Source: Alligator mississippiensis
Lineage: Eukaryota > Chordata > Crocodylia > Alligatoridae
Reading direction: 5' to 3'
DNA: 64,000 bases
Assembly (NCBI RefSeq): GCF_030867095.1
Contig: NC_081824.1
Location: 254,263,956-254,327,955 of the forward strand
In this document: piece after piece, positions 45,701-60,000 of the stretch
Numbering within the stretch: the stretch's first letter is position 1
How the letters are laid out: each line of letters opens with the position of its first letter
Position numbers and translations under genes: made by a program
Notes under the pieces: model-generated
What the model was told of the DNA's origin: nothing
Database searches by the model: none
The model's input: the letters and a program-made list of their open reading frames with translations, nothing else

Positions 45701-48700
45701 CCAGTACTTCACTGTCAGTCATTTCTACACTTGACTTAATATTACCACACCTGAGATAAGTTTTTTAGTCAGAACTAAAAACAGTCTGCAGAGCTGTGAA
45801 ATAGAAGAGACATTATATCAGGAATGGCTAACAGACAGCATAACTGTAGATGACGCGGTGGTTGATGCAGGGAAAAAAAAGAAGAGCTCTTCAATGAGTT
45901 CTTCACTTCAGTATTTCTATGTACCGACCAAGCCAATTCCCCCACCTTGATCACTGACGGACGTCCACATGGCACCAGTCAACCTATGGTTAGTTCTGAA
46001 ATATTTAAGGAGCTCCTGGAGGAGCTGGATGGGTACAAGTCAGCAGGCCCGGATGACCTCCATCCATGGCTGCTGAAAGAATTGGCCAGTGTCATAGCTG
46101 AGCTGCTGGCACAGCTGTTCAAACACTTGTGGTGCTCTGGCCAGGTCCCTGAGGACTGGAGAAGGGTCAATGTGGTGCCTGTTTTCAAGAAAAGGAGAAG
46201 GGATGAGCTGGGTAACTTTAGACCAGTCAGTCTTACCTCTATTCCTGGGAAAATGCTAGAGAAAATAATCAAAGAACACATTTGTGAAGGCCCAGCAGGG
46301 GAAACGATGCTGAGGGGAAACCAGCACAGGTTTGTCACAGGTAGATCCTGCCTGACAAACCTTGTAGCCTTCTATGACCAGGTCACACACTGCCTGAATG
46401 AGGGAGCTGAGGCTGTTGTCATCTTCCTGAACTTTAGGAAGGCCTTCGACACAGTTTCGCACCCTATCCTCATTGGGAAGCTAGCAGACTGTGGAGTGGA
46501 CACCTACATGGTCAGGCGGGTGGCCAACTGGTTTAGGGACCGCACCCAGAGAGTGGTGGTGGATGGTTCCTTCTCGGCCTGGAGGAAGGTGAGCAGTGGG
46601 GTCCCACAGGGTTCGGTCCTCAGACCGATATTATTCAATATCTTCATCAGCAATTTGGACGAGGGCATGGAGAGCACCCTCTCCAAGTTCACTGATGATA
46701 CCAAGTTGTGGGGCAAAGTTAGTATACCGGAGGGCAGGGAGCAGATTCAGGCTGACCTGGACAGGTTGGATCAATGGGCAGAGAGAAATAGGATGCAATT
46801 TAATAAAGATAAATGTAAGGTACTCCACCTGGGAAGGAGGAACCCCCAGCACACCTATAGGTTGGGGAACATCCTTCTCAGCAGCTCAGAGGCAGAGAGG
46901 GATCTTGGAGTTATAACTGACTCCAAGATGAACACGAGCTGGCAGTATAACGAGGCCATCAACAAGGCCAATTGCACCTTGTCGTGCATTAGCAGGTGCA
47001 TGACTAATAAAACAAAGGAGGTGATGCTCCCCCTCTATGTGGTACTGGTCAAGCCGCAGTTGGAGTATTGTGTCCAGTTTTAGGCACTGCACTTCAAGAG
47101 GGATGCGGGGAATCTTGAGAGGGTCCAGAGGAGGGCCACCTGCATGAATAGTGGCCTTTGTGATAGACCCTACGGGGGGAGGTTGAGAGAGCTGAATCTC
47201 TTCAGCCTTCACAAGAGATGGCTGAGGGGAGATCTTGTGGCTGCCTACAAATTTATTAGGGGAGGTCAACGTGGAATAGGGGAAGTGCTGTTTACCAAGG
47301 CGCCCCAGGGAGTGACTAGGAATAACGGGTGCAAACTAGTTGAGAGTGGATTTAGGTTAGATATTAGGAAGAAATTTTTCACAGTAAGGGTGGCCAGGAT
47401 CTGGAATAGACTTCCAAGAGAGGTGGTGCTATCACCTAGCTTGGAGGTCTTCAAGAGGAGGCTAGACAGTCACCTGGCTGGGGTCATCTGACCTCGGTCC
47501 TCTTTCCTGACGGGGCAGGGGGTCAGACACGATGATCCATTGTGGTACCTTCCAACTCTACAATCAATGAATCTATGAAAGGGTAGTTTGAACAGTGGAA
47601 CATCAAGACCATTAAAAAGAAGAGAGGGTCAGTGAAAAGAGATTGAGGGAATCAGGGAAAAGAGGGAGTGAAAAGAGATTAGTAGGCATCAGGTAGATTA
47701 TAATAAAGTCAATTGACCTCCTCAGTGCTGCCTGAATAGAAATGCTGCTGCCACTCCCAAGCACTTGGTTTTAGAGTTTAGGTGGAGCAGAAAACAAAGT
47801 GGTCCTTTGGTCCACCCCTGCCCCCTTCTGGCTCACAGAAGCAGGGTAACCACCATCAAATCCCCCTGCCCCCCTCCCCAAAGAGGTGAATGCCTGACTT
47901 GATGAAAAAGCTCCTCTTGGCTCCCCATGTCTCCCTCTCCCCAAATATGTATGTAAAGTATTTTTCCTTTGGGAGGGATTCTTCCTGTTTGTCCTGGAAC
48001 CAGATGGATTTGTATTCTTCCCCAAAGCTTTGGCACCCTGGGTTTCTCTGCATCCCTTCAATAATGCAGTTCCCTCTACCCCATATCCAGGAAAATGTCA
48101 ACAATCTAATTTCAATCATAAGAAGTCAGCAAGGTCAGAGTTTCCCAGGAGAGGTTGAGGTCATCAGAGGACATTTGTTATCCTGGTACAGTCCCTCTTT
48201 CCAGCTCTCCCAGTTAGACTGTGCTGAAGCCATGGCATGTCAATCAAATCTGGGAGAACACAGTGAAAGTGCATTTGAACAATTTGCATAAGTGACCAGT
48301 TTTGTACATGTATTTCATTCACCCTGACCACAGATAAATAATAAAAAACTGGTTTTCACCTCTGTGCACTGGGCCCACTGGCAGGGGAAGGAGTGCCTTC
48401 TTTGGAGCTGTTGAAAGCTTCTGCCACTGGAACAGACACCTCAATTGTCCTCTTTGCATTTCCTAGACAGTAAATTAGTATTACTTAATTCTAGCGAAGG
48501 AACAGGAACATTAGCAGCATCATTTGTTTGATTTTTTTCCTGCATGTGGCTTGATTTTAAGTTTCTCCCCCTCCAGTATTATGTTGTTATTTTTTCCATT
48601 TCCTTCATCTGGAATATTGAGTTATTAGATTTACACTGCAATAGTAGCTAGAGCCGCTGTTCCTGCATCAAGGCCCCACTCCATTCATTTGTGGGTATGC

Positions 48701-48705
48701 TCCCT

Positions 48706-48764
<59 letters not shown>

Positions 48765-51700
48765 TTAACCCTCGTGTTCCTTCTATGCTTTGTACATATA
48801 ACCATTTTCCCTCTCTTTATTTTGCTTGTCATTAACACTCAGCCACTCCAAGAAAGGGTTAAATTGTCCTGCTTTCTTTTTGTTAAAAAGCCATGGTAGC
48901 TAGTCCACAGACCCTAAGCCGCATAAAGAATAAGCCCTTTACTGTCTTAGAAAGAGTGCTATAGACTTGTAGTTATCTCTGAGTATCTAATTAGTAGCCC
49001 TTGCAGCACCTCTTCAGGGGAACCAGAGCACAGGCAAGATCACCCCACAAAAGACCTCCTCACTGGATCGTAACTAAGAATCAGAATGCAAATTTGTGAA
49101 GTGGAATTGTTAAGACATTACAAATTAAGTGCTGGAATCTCCCTTGGAACAGCTCTGTAGCCAGGCCTGGTTAGGTAGAATATAGCTGTAGGGAGCTTCA
49201 CTGGGATGAGGCATTCCCTTGCTACCTGTGAGAGAAGCCCAGTTGTGTCCTCTACCCATAAATCAGGCTGACTGTAACAGTGACATATCAAATAGACTGT
49301 TGCCCATGAAAGCTCAAACCTTGCTGAACTAGTTAGTCTCTAGCCACCCAGCTCTACCTTCTGCCTTACGCAGAAAAGTAACTTTAGCAAATTCTAGTTG
49401 AGGTGTGTTTAGTGGTCTAACAAAGGTTAGCAGCAGCGAATGAGATAGCCTGTACCCACCTGCCCTGAGTGCTCTCAGTTGGTCATTAAATGCTGTGTTG
49501 TGTACAGTTTGGGAACTACTGATTGAGTTAACAAAAGATAGGGGACTCTCACATAAGGGTTAAAATGCATCATCTTAGCTTTTCTTGTGCTGGATACATA
49601 CCAGTCCAATTTATGGGTGGTGGTGGAATAGGAGAGATTGATGGAGAGACTGTGCTGACACTAGCCAATTTTTGCTGTTCTATCAGCTGCAGCAGTTTTC
49701 CACGGGCTTCTGCACTCTGACGATTCAGCTCTGCTATTCGCTCCTCCAAGTTCTTTGAGACTCCTGGAAAAGTCTAATAAACAGTTGGCTTTCAATAAGC
49801 AGGTTTGCAAGTTGCACCTTTGGGGAGGACATGCCATATAGTTCAAGTATTGTATTAATAAAATGATCATTCACACTGAATTTGAATTAGGAATTTAAGT
49901 AAACATCAAAACATTTTTCAGGTAGATCTCTGGTTTTATATGCCTTTTGTTGTGGCATCTGGGTGCTGTCCAAATGGAATCACATTAAATAGGGACAGTA
50001 CCATGTTAAGCTGCACTGCCCACAGACAGCATACAGCTCTGTTTCTTGCATCATTGCAACCAACCATTAAAAAAACAAAACAAAACAAAACTCTGCCAGT
50101 GATCAACCATAATTAAGCAATCATGTGGGCAAAGGGATTTGCTCTGGATGTACAGGGCAGGAAGCATTGCACTACTCTTGAACTAGCAAGCTGTGCTCTA
50201 TTTGAGCCAGCCTGACAGTGCTGTAGCAAAGAAGTTTGGTGCCTGGGGCAAAGCCTGCAGTGGCAGCCTGCCCTCGCCCAGTGCATAGATTCAGGGGGCA
50301 CATGTCCCCCTCATGCTTGCCTGGGAATGTATGCAGTGATGGGAGCCACCCTTCTCCCATCTCCACGGCCCCCCAAATAAGTCACTCGCGGCTCCATCCC
50401 ATGCCCAGGCAGCACCTGTTGGTGCCCCTTCACTTTGGCGCCCAGGGCAGTTGCCCCACTCACCCTCCCCTTGCTATGGCCCGACAGCCTGATATTCTGA
50501 GGGTGCAGTTGACCCTGGAGCAGCCAAATTCCTGTGCAAGCTAGTGTAGTATCTGCCCATAACTTAAACAGCTGCAAACAACTCAACAGCATGCCATACG
50601 CTGAAGAGTTGGGCCTTTAGGCTCCATTTAACTAAGAACATTTGGATCCCACATACCCCAACAATGCTGGACCACTGGTGCCAGTCAGAACAGAGGCTGT
50701 CATGTATTTTAGGCATCAGAGATTCTTTGGTGTTGCCTAACCCTACTCTGAGCAGTGGAGCCACTCTGCTGGTTAATTTTCCTAACGCAAGGTCTTCTAC
50801 TCTTCTTTTCCCCAGAGGCATTGGCTTGACCCTAGTTAATTCTGCTAGCAGGGGGCAAGAGACCCAACTCATGTCTGCACCACAATCAGAGGTGTGTGAA
50901 TGAGCCACATGTAGGCATACCCACACTGGCTGTAATCTGGTAAACTCAAGGGACAACAGGCAATGTGGATTCAAGTTGGACAGGGACCCTGGGTCTATGT
51001 TCTGGTTGCTAGCTAGTGCTGAGGCCCACACTGCTATGTCTACACCAGTGGTTACCATGGTCACCAGTGGTCTACACCAGTGGTCAAATTAACTCCAAAA
51101 GGCTCCGAGATTGACCTGTCAATCTCGGAGACTCTTGGAGTAGATTTGAGGCTGCAGCCTGGGAGCAGCCCAATGCCATGTGCATCATGCTGCTGGGCAG
51201 ACAGGGGATGAGGCACAGCCCAATGGTGGGACACACGTGGTGTGGGGCTGCTCTCAGGCCAGATGCAATGTGGCTCAAGGCTCAAAGCCCAGCCCACAAT
51301 GGCAGGTGCCTCCGATGTGCATGGATGAGGGGGCATGTGCCCCCCCTAAATGCGGGGCAGCATGGGCAGCTGCAGCAGTGGTGAGGGAGGGAGTGGGGCT
51401 GGAGCAAGGGCAGGCTCTGCACAGCTGGGGCATGGGATGGAGCCATGAGCGGCTTGTCCGAGGGGGTGCGGGGAGGGGGGCATGCAGCCCAGAAGGACAT
51501 AGGGGCCATGTGCCTCTGGATCTGCACCAGCTGGGCTGCACTCGGGCTGGGTGGCGGTGGCACTGTGAGTGGGGCCATGGGGGGATGCAGGCACCTGAAA
51601 ATTTGCCGTAGCCCCCCATAGCACCCCCTCCCAGCGCTGCTGCCCGGCCTGAATGCAGCACCGCTCAGCTCCCCACCGTGAAGAGCACGGTGCTACCTTC

Positions 51701-54700
51701 CCCTTCCTCCCTGGGATCTATGCAGGGGGGAAGCAGACTGGGGCTGGAAGGCAGTGCTATGCTCTTCATTGCGGCGGTCTGCACCACACTACTTTCAGGC
51801 TGGGCGGTGGTGCTGGGAGGGCGGCTACGGTGAATTTTTGGGTGCCTAAACCACCCCCCATAGCCCGGCTCCCAGTGCTACCACCAGCCAGCCCAAGTGC
51901 AGCCTGGCCCCAATTCACAGTGGCAGCCAGCCTGGCCAGGGCGCAGATCCAGGGGCATACATCCCCCATGCCCTCCCAGGCTGTGCCCCCCTGCTCCAGC
52001 ACCACTTCCTCCCTCCCCATCGTTGGCAGGGCAGGTGGGGTGTAGATCAAGGCCCCAATGGCGAGGGAGGATGTGGGGCTAGGGCTGGAGCCTTGATCTG
52101 CCCCGTCCCTCCACAGCCCTTTCCCCTAGCACACCCCTAAATAATTTTGTTCTCCCTCTGCCCCAGTTGGGCCCCCCCCCCCCCCCCCGACTTACCTTTT
52201 GGTTGGGGCAGGGGGTGGCGCATGGTAGTTCTTGGCTTGCTTTTAAATTCCAAAGGTGATCTCTTACTTAAAAACGCTGGAGACCACTGGGCTACACTGA
52301 TATGACCCACACTGACAAGAGGTAGCACAAACATGTTTGCCTGTCACAGGCCTGACTGAAGTGTGCACACCCCTAGTCTATCATATGTTCTTTGCTTGGT
52401 GGCACCTAGATACCAGTGATTTTGACCTATGAAAAAGCAGGTTATCTTCTTATCACAGCGACACAAGAAACTGCAGCTGCAGTTCCCAAGTGTTGAGTCT
52501 AGATGGCTCAAAGTCCTTAGTTATTCTACCTCCCTCCATTATAACAGGAGGCAAAAGTTAGGAACAAAGATTCCCAACATCCATAGGTTGTGAGCAAGCC
52601 AAGAGGAAAGGGAAGGCTGGGCCTCCTATCTCTCCATGACATTCTTACCTGTCCCTGGGTAGCTGGATCTAGAGCAGTGTGTATATTCTGCACTGTACCT
52701 AGCTGGTGCAGGCCATCCCCTGCCTCTTGAGAGCAGTCTTTGAATTTGCTCAACTGAGCTTTGATGAGAGCATTCTGCCGCGTTAGCTCAGCGATTTGTC
52801 CCAGCAGATCTTTGTTCTGAGAAAACTCTTCAGTGGCATTGGGCTTTGCCCCCTCCCCAGTAACACCAGGGGCCTGCCCCTGATCCAAAGAGGAGAAGAT
52901 ACTGCTCGCTGGCTGGCCATGCGATTGCAAAGAACTCTCAGAGTCCTTGGATGTGGGAGGAACTTGCCACCTTTGGATAAGCAGATGGTTCTCCCCATCT
53001 ATGCTCTGTGTTCCCACAGAGGAAGGTGAGCTCTTTTCCCCACTTGCTCTCCTCTCAGTGCTCTGGGTAGATGGAGACACCTGGGAGGTAAAATGTGTTT
53101 GAACTGTGCTGTTCAGTGCTGCAGATGAGAAATAAAGGATCAGTAAACATGCAGTCTCCAACAAGATAATTTCACTTGATAGATCAGTGCTAGATAAAAA
53201 AGAAGCAGGAAAAAAAATAATGTGAAGTCTAATACCCACCCTCTAGGTAGGGATACAAGTAGAGTTATTCAGCTGTACTGTTATTCAAGATCCTGCCACA
53301 CAGGCTCATTGCACCACTGGTTAATGTTTTCCAGGAGAGATTTGCGGAAATAATTTAGCATTTACATGGTTTAAAAACTAGCAGAGGGTCAGAGGAGAAG
53401 GGCTCAGCTTTTCAGTTGTTCACAACATCAGCTAACAGTTGTCAATTAATTATTTCATTGCTGATTCAGTCTTCCACTATGTCCCAACCTAAAACTGATA
53501 TCAGAAGGAAAATACAAAAAAACCCCCCAACCTGGAGGTAGTTTAATGCAAGTTACTCACAGCTAAGCCACTAGAGGCAGATCTCAATTTGGGTGTCTGC
53601 TTTGCCCCCCAAAGAAAAAGGAACAATGTTTTATTTTGTCTCGTCTTTCATTACAGTACTGGTGTGTACAGGAGACACATAGGGCACTTTTACACGTGTT
53701 CTGGGCGTGGGCGGGGGCATTGCTTTAATTACAGCAGCTCTGAGAGCTGCTGTAATTAAAGCGCTGCTGCATCTCAGGTATCAGTGTCCCTTGCTGAAAA
53801 ATGGTGGCAGGGGCTCTTGAACTAAAGCTTGTGCAATGAGCTTTAGTTCAAGCACCCCCACCGCTATTTTTAAGCACAGGGGTGCTGATACACGAGACAC
53901 AGGAGGCTGCTGGAGTGTGGATTTCTAGTGCATTGGAGCAGCCTCTGAGCTCATGTATAGGTGTCCATATACAATGAGAGCACCAACTACTGTTCCACCA
54001 TCAAGTCTGAATTAGGTTTGGCACTTAAAGGAGGGATTCCTCTGTTACATATGGAACGTACAGGGTAGCAAACCTTTCTCAATGAACAATGCATACTCTC
54101 TGGGAGTAAAGCAACTTTCCTGAGAATTTACAAGTAAATATGTTTGTGTAGAAGTGAGTGATTTTTAAAAGAAGGGCTTTTGAGAAATTTAGTACCTGTG
54201 TTAGGTACTAATCCTACCTAAGAATTCGAAAAAAAAAAAAAAAAAAAAAAAATCAGACTCTGCAGACAAGAAGGTCTTGTGAACCCAGCATTCATTCCTG
54301 CCTGTGGCAGGGGGTCAGACTAGATGATCTGTTTAGGTTCCTCCTGACCCTAGCTACTATGAAACTATGACTTCCATACAGCTAAAATCCTTACTGACTC
54401 CTTGCGCATAGGCCATATTCAAAGACTGTGTTTTTAAGGATGAAGTGGCAATTTCTATTGCAGAGAGCAGAAGGAGAACTGCAAGGCAGTGCAAGGTGGA
54501 GGTAGAGGGAGACATATGGCAACCAAAACAAACATCAGGAACAGGCAAAGAGAAGAAAAGAAAGAAATGCACTGTCCATTACAAAAGCAGGAGATTTAGA
54601 TGCCAGGCAGCTTCTCAAAGGGAAAGGCAGAGGCTGTTCAAACAACAGGCTTGCAGAATTACATTGTGGGCTCAAGACTAAACAAGTTGAAAGAAGGAAC

Positions 54701-56974
54701 AACATAGACAAATAATTAACATGTGGGACTCATTGCCACAAGATGTTGTAGAGGCAATTTAATCAGGTTCGAAAGGGACTGGATAAATTTATGCAGGAGG
54801 GGTCCATCAATAAGTACTGATAGATATGGGTGCAGTCCACAAATTAAGACTTCAACACCTCTGAATGCTGGAAGCTGTTGGGAAAGAGAGGAAGAGGGCA
54901 GTTCAGTCTGGATAGGTCCTTCATAAACATTCTTCCCCTTATGATCTGCTCTGTGCCACTGTGAGAGGCAGGCTGTTGGACTAGATGGACCTATGGTTTG
55001 ACCCAGTCTGATACTTCTGATGTTTTGATCTCATCCTGTTCACAGAGAGACAGTCATCTTACCATTCTGAAGAGGAGAGAAGTCCTGGCTGCTTTTCTGT
55101 CTAGGTGGTGATAACAACACAGCTGGCTGGAACACATGCATGGGCAAACTGCTGCCCACTCCTACAGTGTCTGGGGGACATGACCACTGAGGATGCTGGA
55201 CAGACAGTTCCTCTTGTGGGAATTTGAGCATATTGTCTCTGCAAGTATAAGTCTTGGGCAGAGTGGAATTCAAAACAGACCTCTCTGAAGAAAAAGAAAG
55301 ACAAGGCAAGAATCAGGTGCATCAAAAATAAAACACATGTTGGTGCTTGCACAACAGAAAAATATCCCCATCAGAATAATTCCAGGTTTCAGATAACTGA
55401 AAACATGGAGGGGGAAAACACCATCTAAAGTAAAATATTGTTGTCTGAATGACAAATCCACAAGCAGGCTTGGAAAGGTTGTTACAAAACCTTACCACTC
55501 AGTGAAACAGTTCAGAAATGGCTTTCTGTTTCCAAGATGAAAATGTAAACACTCTGATCCCAAGAATGTCACACAGTACAGTGCTCTGCCCAAGCAGGTG
55601 ACTATCAGTCATTCAAGCTATGAGCATACAGGTAAGTCTATTTGAGCAGGCTTTTCATGGTGAAGCTTGTTGGTCTATACAGACGTGTAGTAGTACTAAA
55701 CAAGTATTTTTTGTCATTCTTAACTGCATAGCCTTCTTTGTAAAAACCTTGCATATCAAGCCCAAATTAATTGACCACAGTTGCCATTTTTATATAGGTT
55801 CCGGGAGAAGTTTTATTTTTACACTGGTGGCCCAAACAGCAGAGCACACACAAACTCCCATGTTATTTTTCCAGGCTTATACAAATGACAGTGTCAGCTA
55901 AAACAGGGTGGTCAACTTACGACACATGTGCCACAAGTGGCAAGGACAGCCTGTGTGTGTACGACAGGAAGCAGAAAGCAGAGCAATGGATCAGACAAGG
56001 GAAGAGGATCAAAATGGTACCTGAAGAGGATGTGGGGCTTACCTTGTGGCTCACCTGCCAAAATTGCCCCCCATTGAGCTAAAGCAACAGCAAAACAAAC
56101 TTTTACTCCTTCATTCTGGGCATCCTCTTTCATTTTAACACTCCATCCACCCTCACAATTCCAACTATAGCAAACTCCTCTTGCTACCTAAGCAGTTGTT
56201 TGGAACACCACTCCTGCCCAGACCCTTTGGCATAATGATATTAGCAATGGACAAATGTGGTGCTTGGAACAGAGATAGAGGCATCACCAGTAACACACAC
56301 ACTTATGAGTAAGTGGAACCAGACAATATTTTATAGACGAAGCGGTCAGTGGTTCAAGCATGTAGGTCCATCTGCACTGTAAGACTGAGGGTGACAAAAA
56401 AAAATAAAAAAACCCCCAACACACTCAGAGCTGTTCTGACCTGTCCAACCCTTTGCAGGAGTTAAGACTGTTTAGTATTCTGCTAGACCAACTATTTGTT
56501 TGGGAGAGGTGCTGGACAAGTTCTCCAACACAAAATGCCTTTCCTCAGACTTGGGAAAGAAGCAGATACAGCTTCAACTACATGCCAGACAGACACCCAA
56601 ACTGAGACATCACTTTACTGGTTAGCAGCGGGTAACTCTTAGATGCTGTTTCCAGAGATTTTTGCATTTTCCCTTTAACATCAATTCTAGGCTGGCAAAA
56701 AGATAAAAAAATAAGACTGCATTTTGATTAGATGGAACAACCAAACTTTGCAAGTAGAAGACTAATTTAGCAGTAAAATGATTTTTATAATATCACCAAG
56801 GAATTCTGAAAAATAAGTGAAAGGCTCAGCCCTTCTCCTTCTGGACCATATACTACCAGCTATCCTGAACTGCTGCTTCTGCTGCTTGGACAAAAGGCTG
56901 AGGGCAATTTCCAAGAATGCACCTAGAATTCTCACATTTCTAATTCAATGACAGCTCCCCACTCTTTCCTTCAC

Positions 56975-57073
<99 letters not shown>

Positions 57074-60000
57074 TGGATGTTTGTTGGATCTTTGATTGCA
57101 ATTCCAAGACTGTTTGGACTCTGTTCTCTCTTAGGATCTGTCAAAAGGAGGCTTTTATATGCTAAAGTGAGTGAAGTGAGCTGTTCATCTGTTACCACCA
57201 TATACTGCCGTAGTTGTTTCTAAGGGAAAAAAAAACAAAACAAAAAAAGTACAGAGATCTATATTCTAGGGAGAGGAAAAACAGATAATTATAACAATGA
57301 GAAGTCCACCCCCTCTCTTGGTGCCAACACTTCACTCTGGTCCCAGTGAAGTGGAAGGAAAAGATTTCTGTATTTGTTTGTTCTTTCCTTCCTGCCCAGC
57401 CCTACAGTTCAACAGTTTTGCTGTTCAATCACCCTCTTCCTTCCACACAAAGACTTACATTAAAGAAAGGCTAAGTTACACTAAGTCTGCTTATGTCACA
57501 TTTTAAAAGGAAGTTTCTCAAAAGATTCTTCCTCCTGGTAAGTGTTGCATTTCTACATAATCCACTACAATATCCACCTCTGATTTCAGTCCTAAGACTG
57601 CATATGTAATTCCATCAAATTGTTTCAGTGCTACTATGCATCTCACCTAAGATCTGCAGCAGTTTGCTATTCTAACAAGTCTCACTGACGAAATGAAGAA
57701 CCTGCTTAAAAACTTTTGGACACCTTGCAGTACACAAAATTCAAACCTCAAACCTCGACTGCTACACTAACTGTTTCAGACGAAGAACAAACAATGACAT
57801 AATCAACAACAAACACTACTATAACCTCTCCCTCCCAGAGAGAAGGCCCATAGAATTTCTAAGATCCAACCACCAAATAGTAATAAAACCAGCAGATAAA
57901 GGAGGATCTATAGTTATCCTTAACCGTGAAGACTACATAAAAGAAGCCAACAGACAACTCTTTGACACCGTCTACTATGAAAAATTAGAGGAAGAGCCAA
58001 CTCCCCTTTTCACCTCAAAACCACCATCACATCATTTCTACTGGAACCGTAAGAAAAACTTCAGACCCTGATCCCTGTACTACCCAATCCAACGACTTTT
58101 TTACATGATCCCTAAAATCCACAAACAAGGGAACCCAGGCAGACCTATAATTTTCAACCATGGAACCCTGCAGAAATATCAGGTTTCATTGAATCCATCC
58201 TAAGACCCCTTGTCACCCAAGGACCCAGTTTTATCCAAGACACAACAGACTTTCTATGCCTGCCTTACATATATATCTACAAGAGCAAGATTACAACTCA
58301 AAGTAAGACTTCAAGATATTACTGAACTTATAACAACTTCAGTTTCAACAACCAACACTTCCTCCAAGCCATGGGCACAGCTATGGGCACCAAATTGGTC
58401 CCACAATATGCCAACCTTTTTATGGCCCACCTGGAAGATGAATTCCTTAAGAACTACACCATCAAACACATGCTATACCTAAAATATATAGATGACATCT
58501 TCATCATTTGGACTGAAAACCTGCAGTCTCTGACACAAATTCAATTATTATCACCCCTCCAGACTATCTCTTGAATATTCCAGCACCACCATTTCCTTTT
58601 TAGACATGATGATCAATATTCAGAATGGTAAGATACAAACCACCATATACAAGAAATCCATGGACTAACATACTACACAGAACCAGCAATCACCCTGAAC
58701 ACACCAAAAAAGTTGTAATATATAGCTAAGGTCTCCGATACCACCGAATTTGCATTTAGAAGAATACCTGCAATCGTCAACGCTCAAATCTCAAAGTCTT
58801 TCACCCAATAGGGACTCTCCTCCAGAGAAATAGATTGCATGTTTTAAAGAGCCACCTGGATACCATGTGAAGAATTGCTGCGGCACAAAAAGAAAATCCC
58901 CATGAATTGCACGCCATTAGTCATGACATACCATCCTTCCCTGAAACCTATACAGAGAATCCTCAAACAGCTGCAACCCATACTAGAAGAAGACCCAATT
59001 CTTAAAGAGATCTTTCCAGCAGCACCCATTCTAGCCTTTAAACAAACACTGAACCTCACTAACATCATCACCAGAAGAAAACTTCCTATGGCCCAAAGCA
59101 CACTGAATGGAATCTCATCCAGTGCACTAAATACCTTGATGGAAAATATGTAAGAGAAACCAAACAACAACTGCATATCAGAACGAACAAACACCACAAA
59201 TCCATCAAAGACAAAAATATCTAATTACCTGTGGGTGCACACTTTTGAAAAGACAATCACTCTCCAGTCTCTCAGTTCTAATACTCAAAGGAAATTTACA
59301 AAACACCTTTCGTAGATGAGCCTACAAACTCCACTTCATAAATCTACTGGATACAAAAAATCATGGACTAATTAAAGACTTTGGATTTATGGCATATTAC
59401 AAACTGCCTGACATCTAATAACCCTAGGTAACCTGGCTGCAGCTGACCAGCTACATTTCTTCACACATTTCCCTAATTTCCTTCCTCCCCTCCCAACTCT
59501 ACCTATTGTCTCCCAAACTACTACTCATTTGCATTTTCACAGACCTGCATCTTGCAAATTAGCTTCTTTTCTACCTTGGAGAACACATAACACCAGCAGA
59601 ATCTCCCTATGCCTGAAGAAGGGTGTTTGTGCCCAAAAGCTTGCAAAGAACATTTTTCCAACTATTTAGTCAGTCTAATAAAAGATATCACATCTGCCCA
59701 AAGTACCTTGCCTGCCTACGTCCACAGATCAACATGGCTACAACCAATAATGCTTAAAAACTTTTGGCACAGTAGTTTTTCCCTAAGTTCCATAAGCTGT
59801 CAGGAGAGGAAAGAGTCAATAACTCTTAGTACCTGTGTCGCAATACTTTCTTCCCTGACTAAGAGGATTTCAGCTGTCAGAGCATCAATCAACTCTCTGT
59901 GTTCATTCAGAACCCCCTCAAGCTTCTGCTTCATCACCACTTCTTGACGCAGCTGTATCTCACTCTGGAGAAAAAGGAGAAGAAAAGAAAGCACACTCAA

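Noticed and set aside
49755-49764. Alternative acceptor (tttccag) for the SPICE1 exon ending at 49602
   Set aside because: Using it gives an in-frame TAG; the upstream AG at 49774-49775 keeps the frame and has a good pyrimidine tract.
51180-52082. Many overlapping Pro/Ala/His-rich frames
   Set aside because: GC-rich repeat interior gives long frames on both strands by composition alone.
56971-57201. Open frame with a long Cys-Val repeat on the minus strand
   Set aside because: The repeat part is read-through of the GT microsatellite into the intron; only 57072-57219 is exon.
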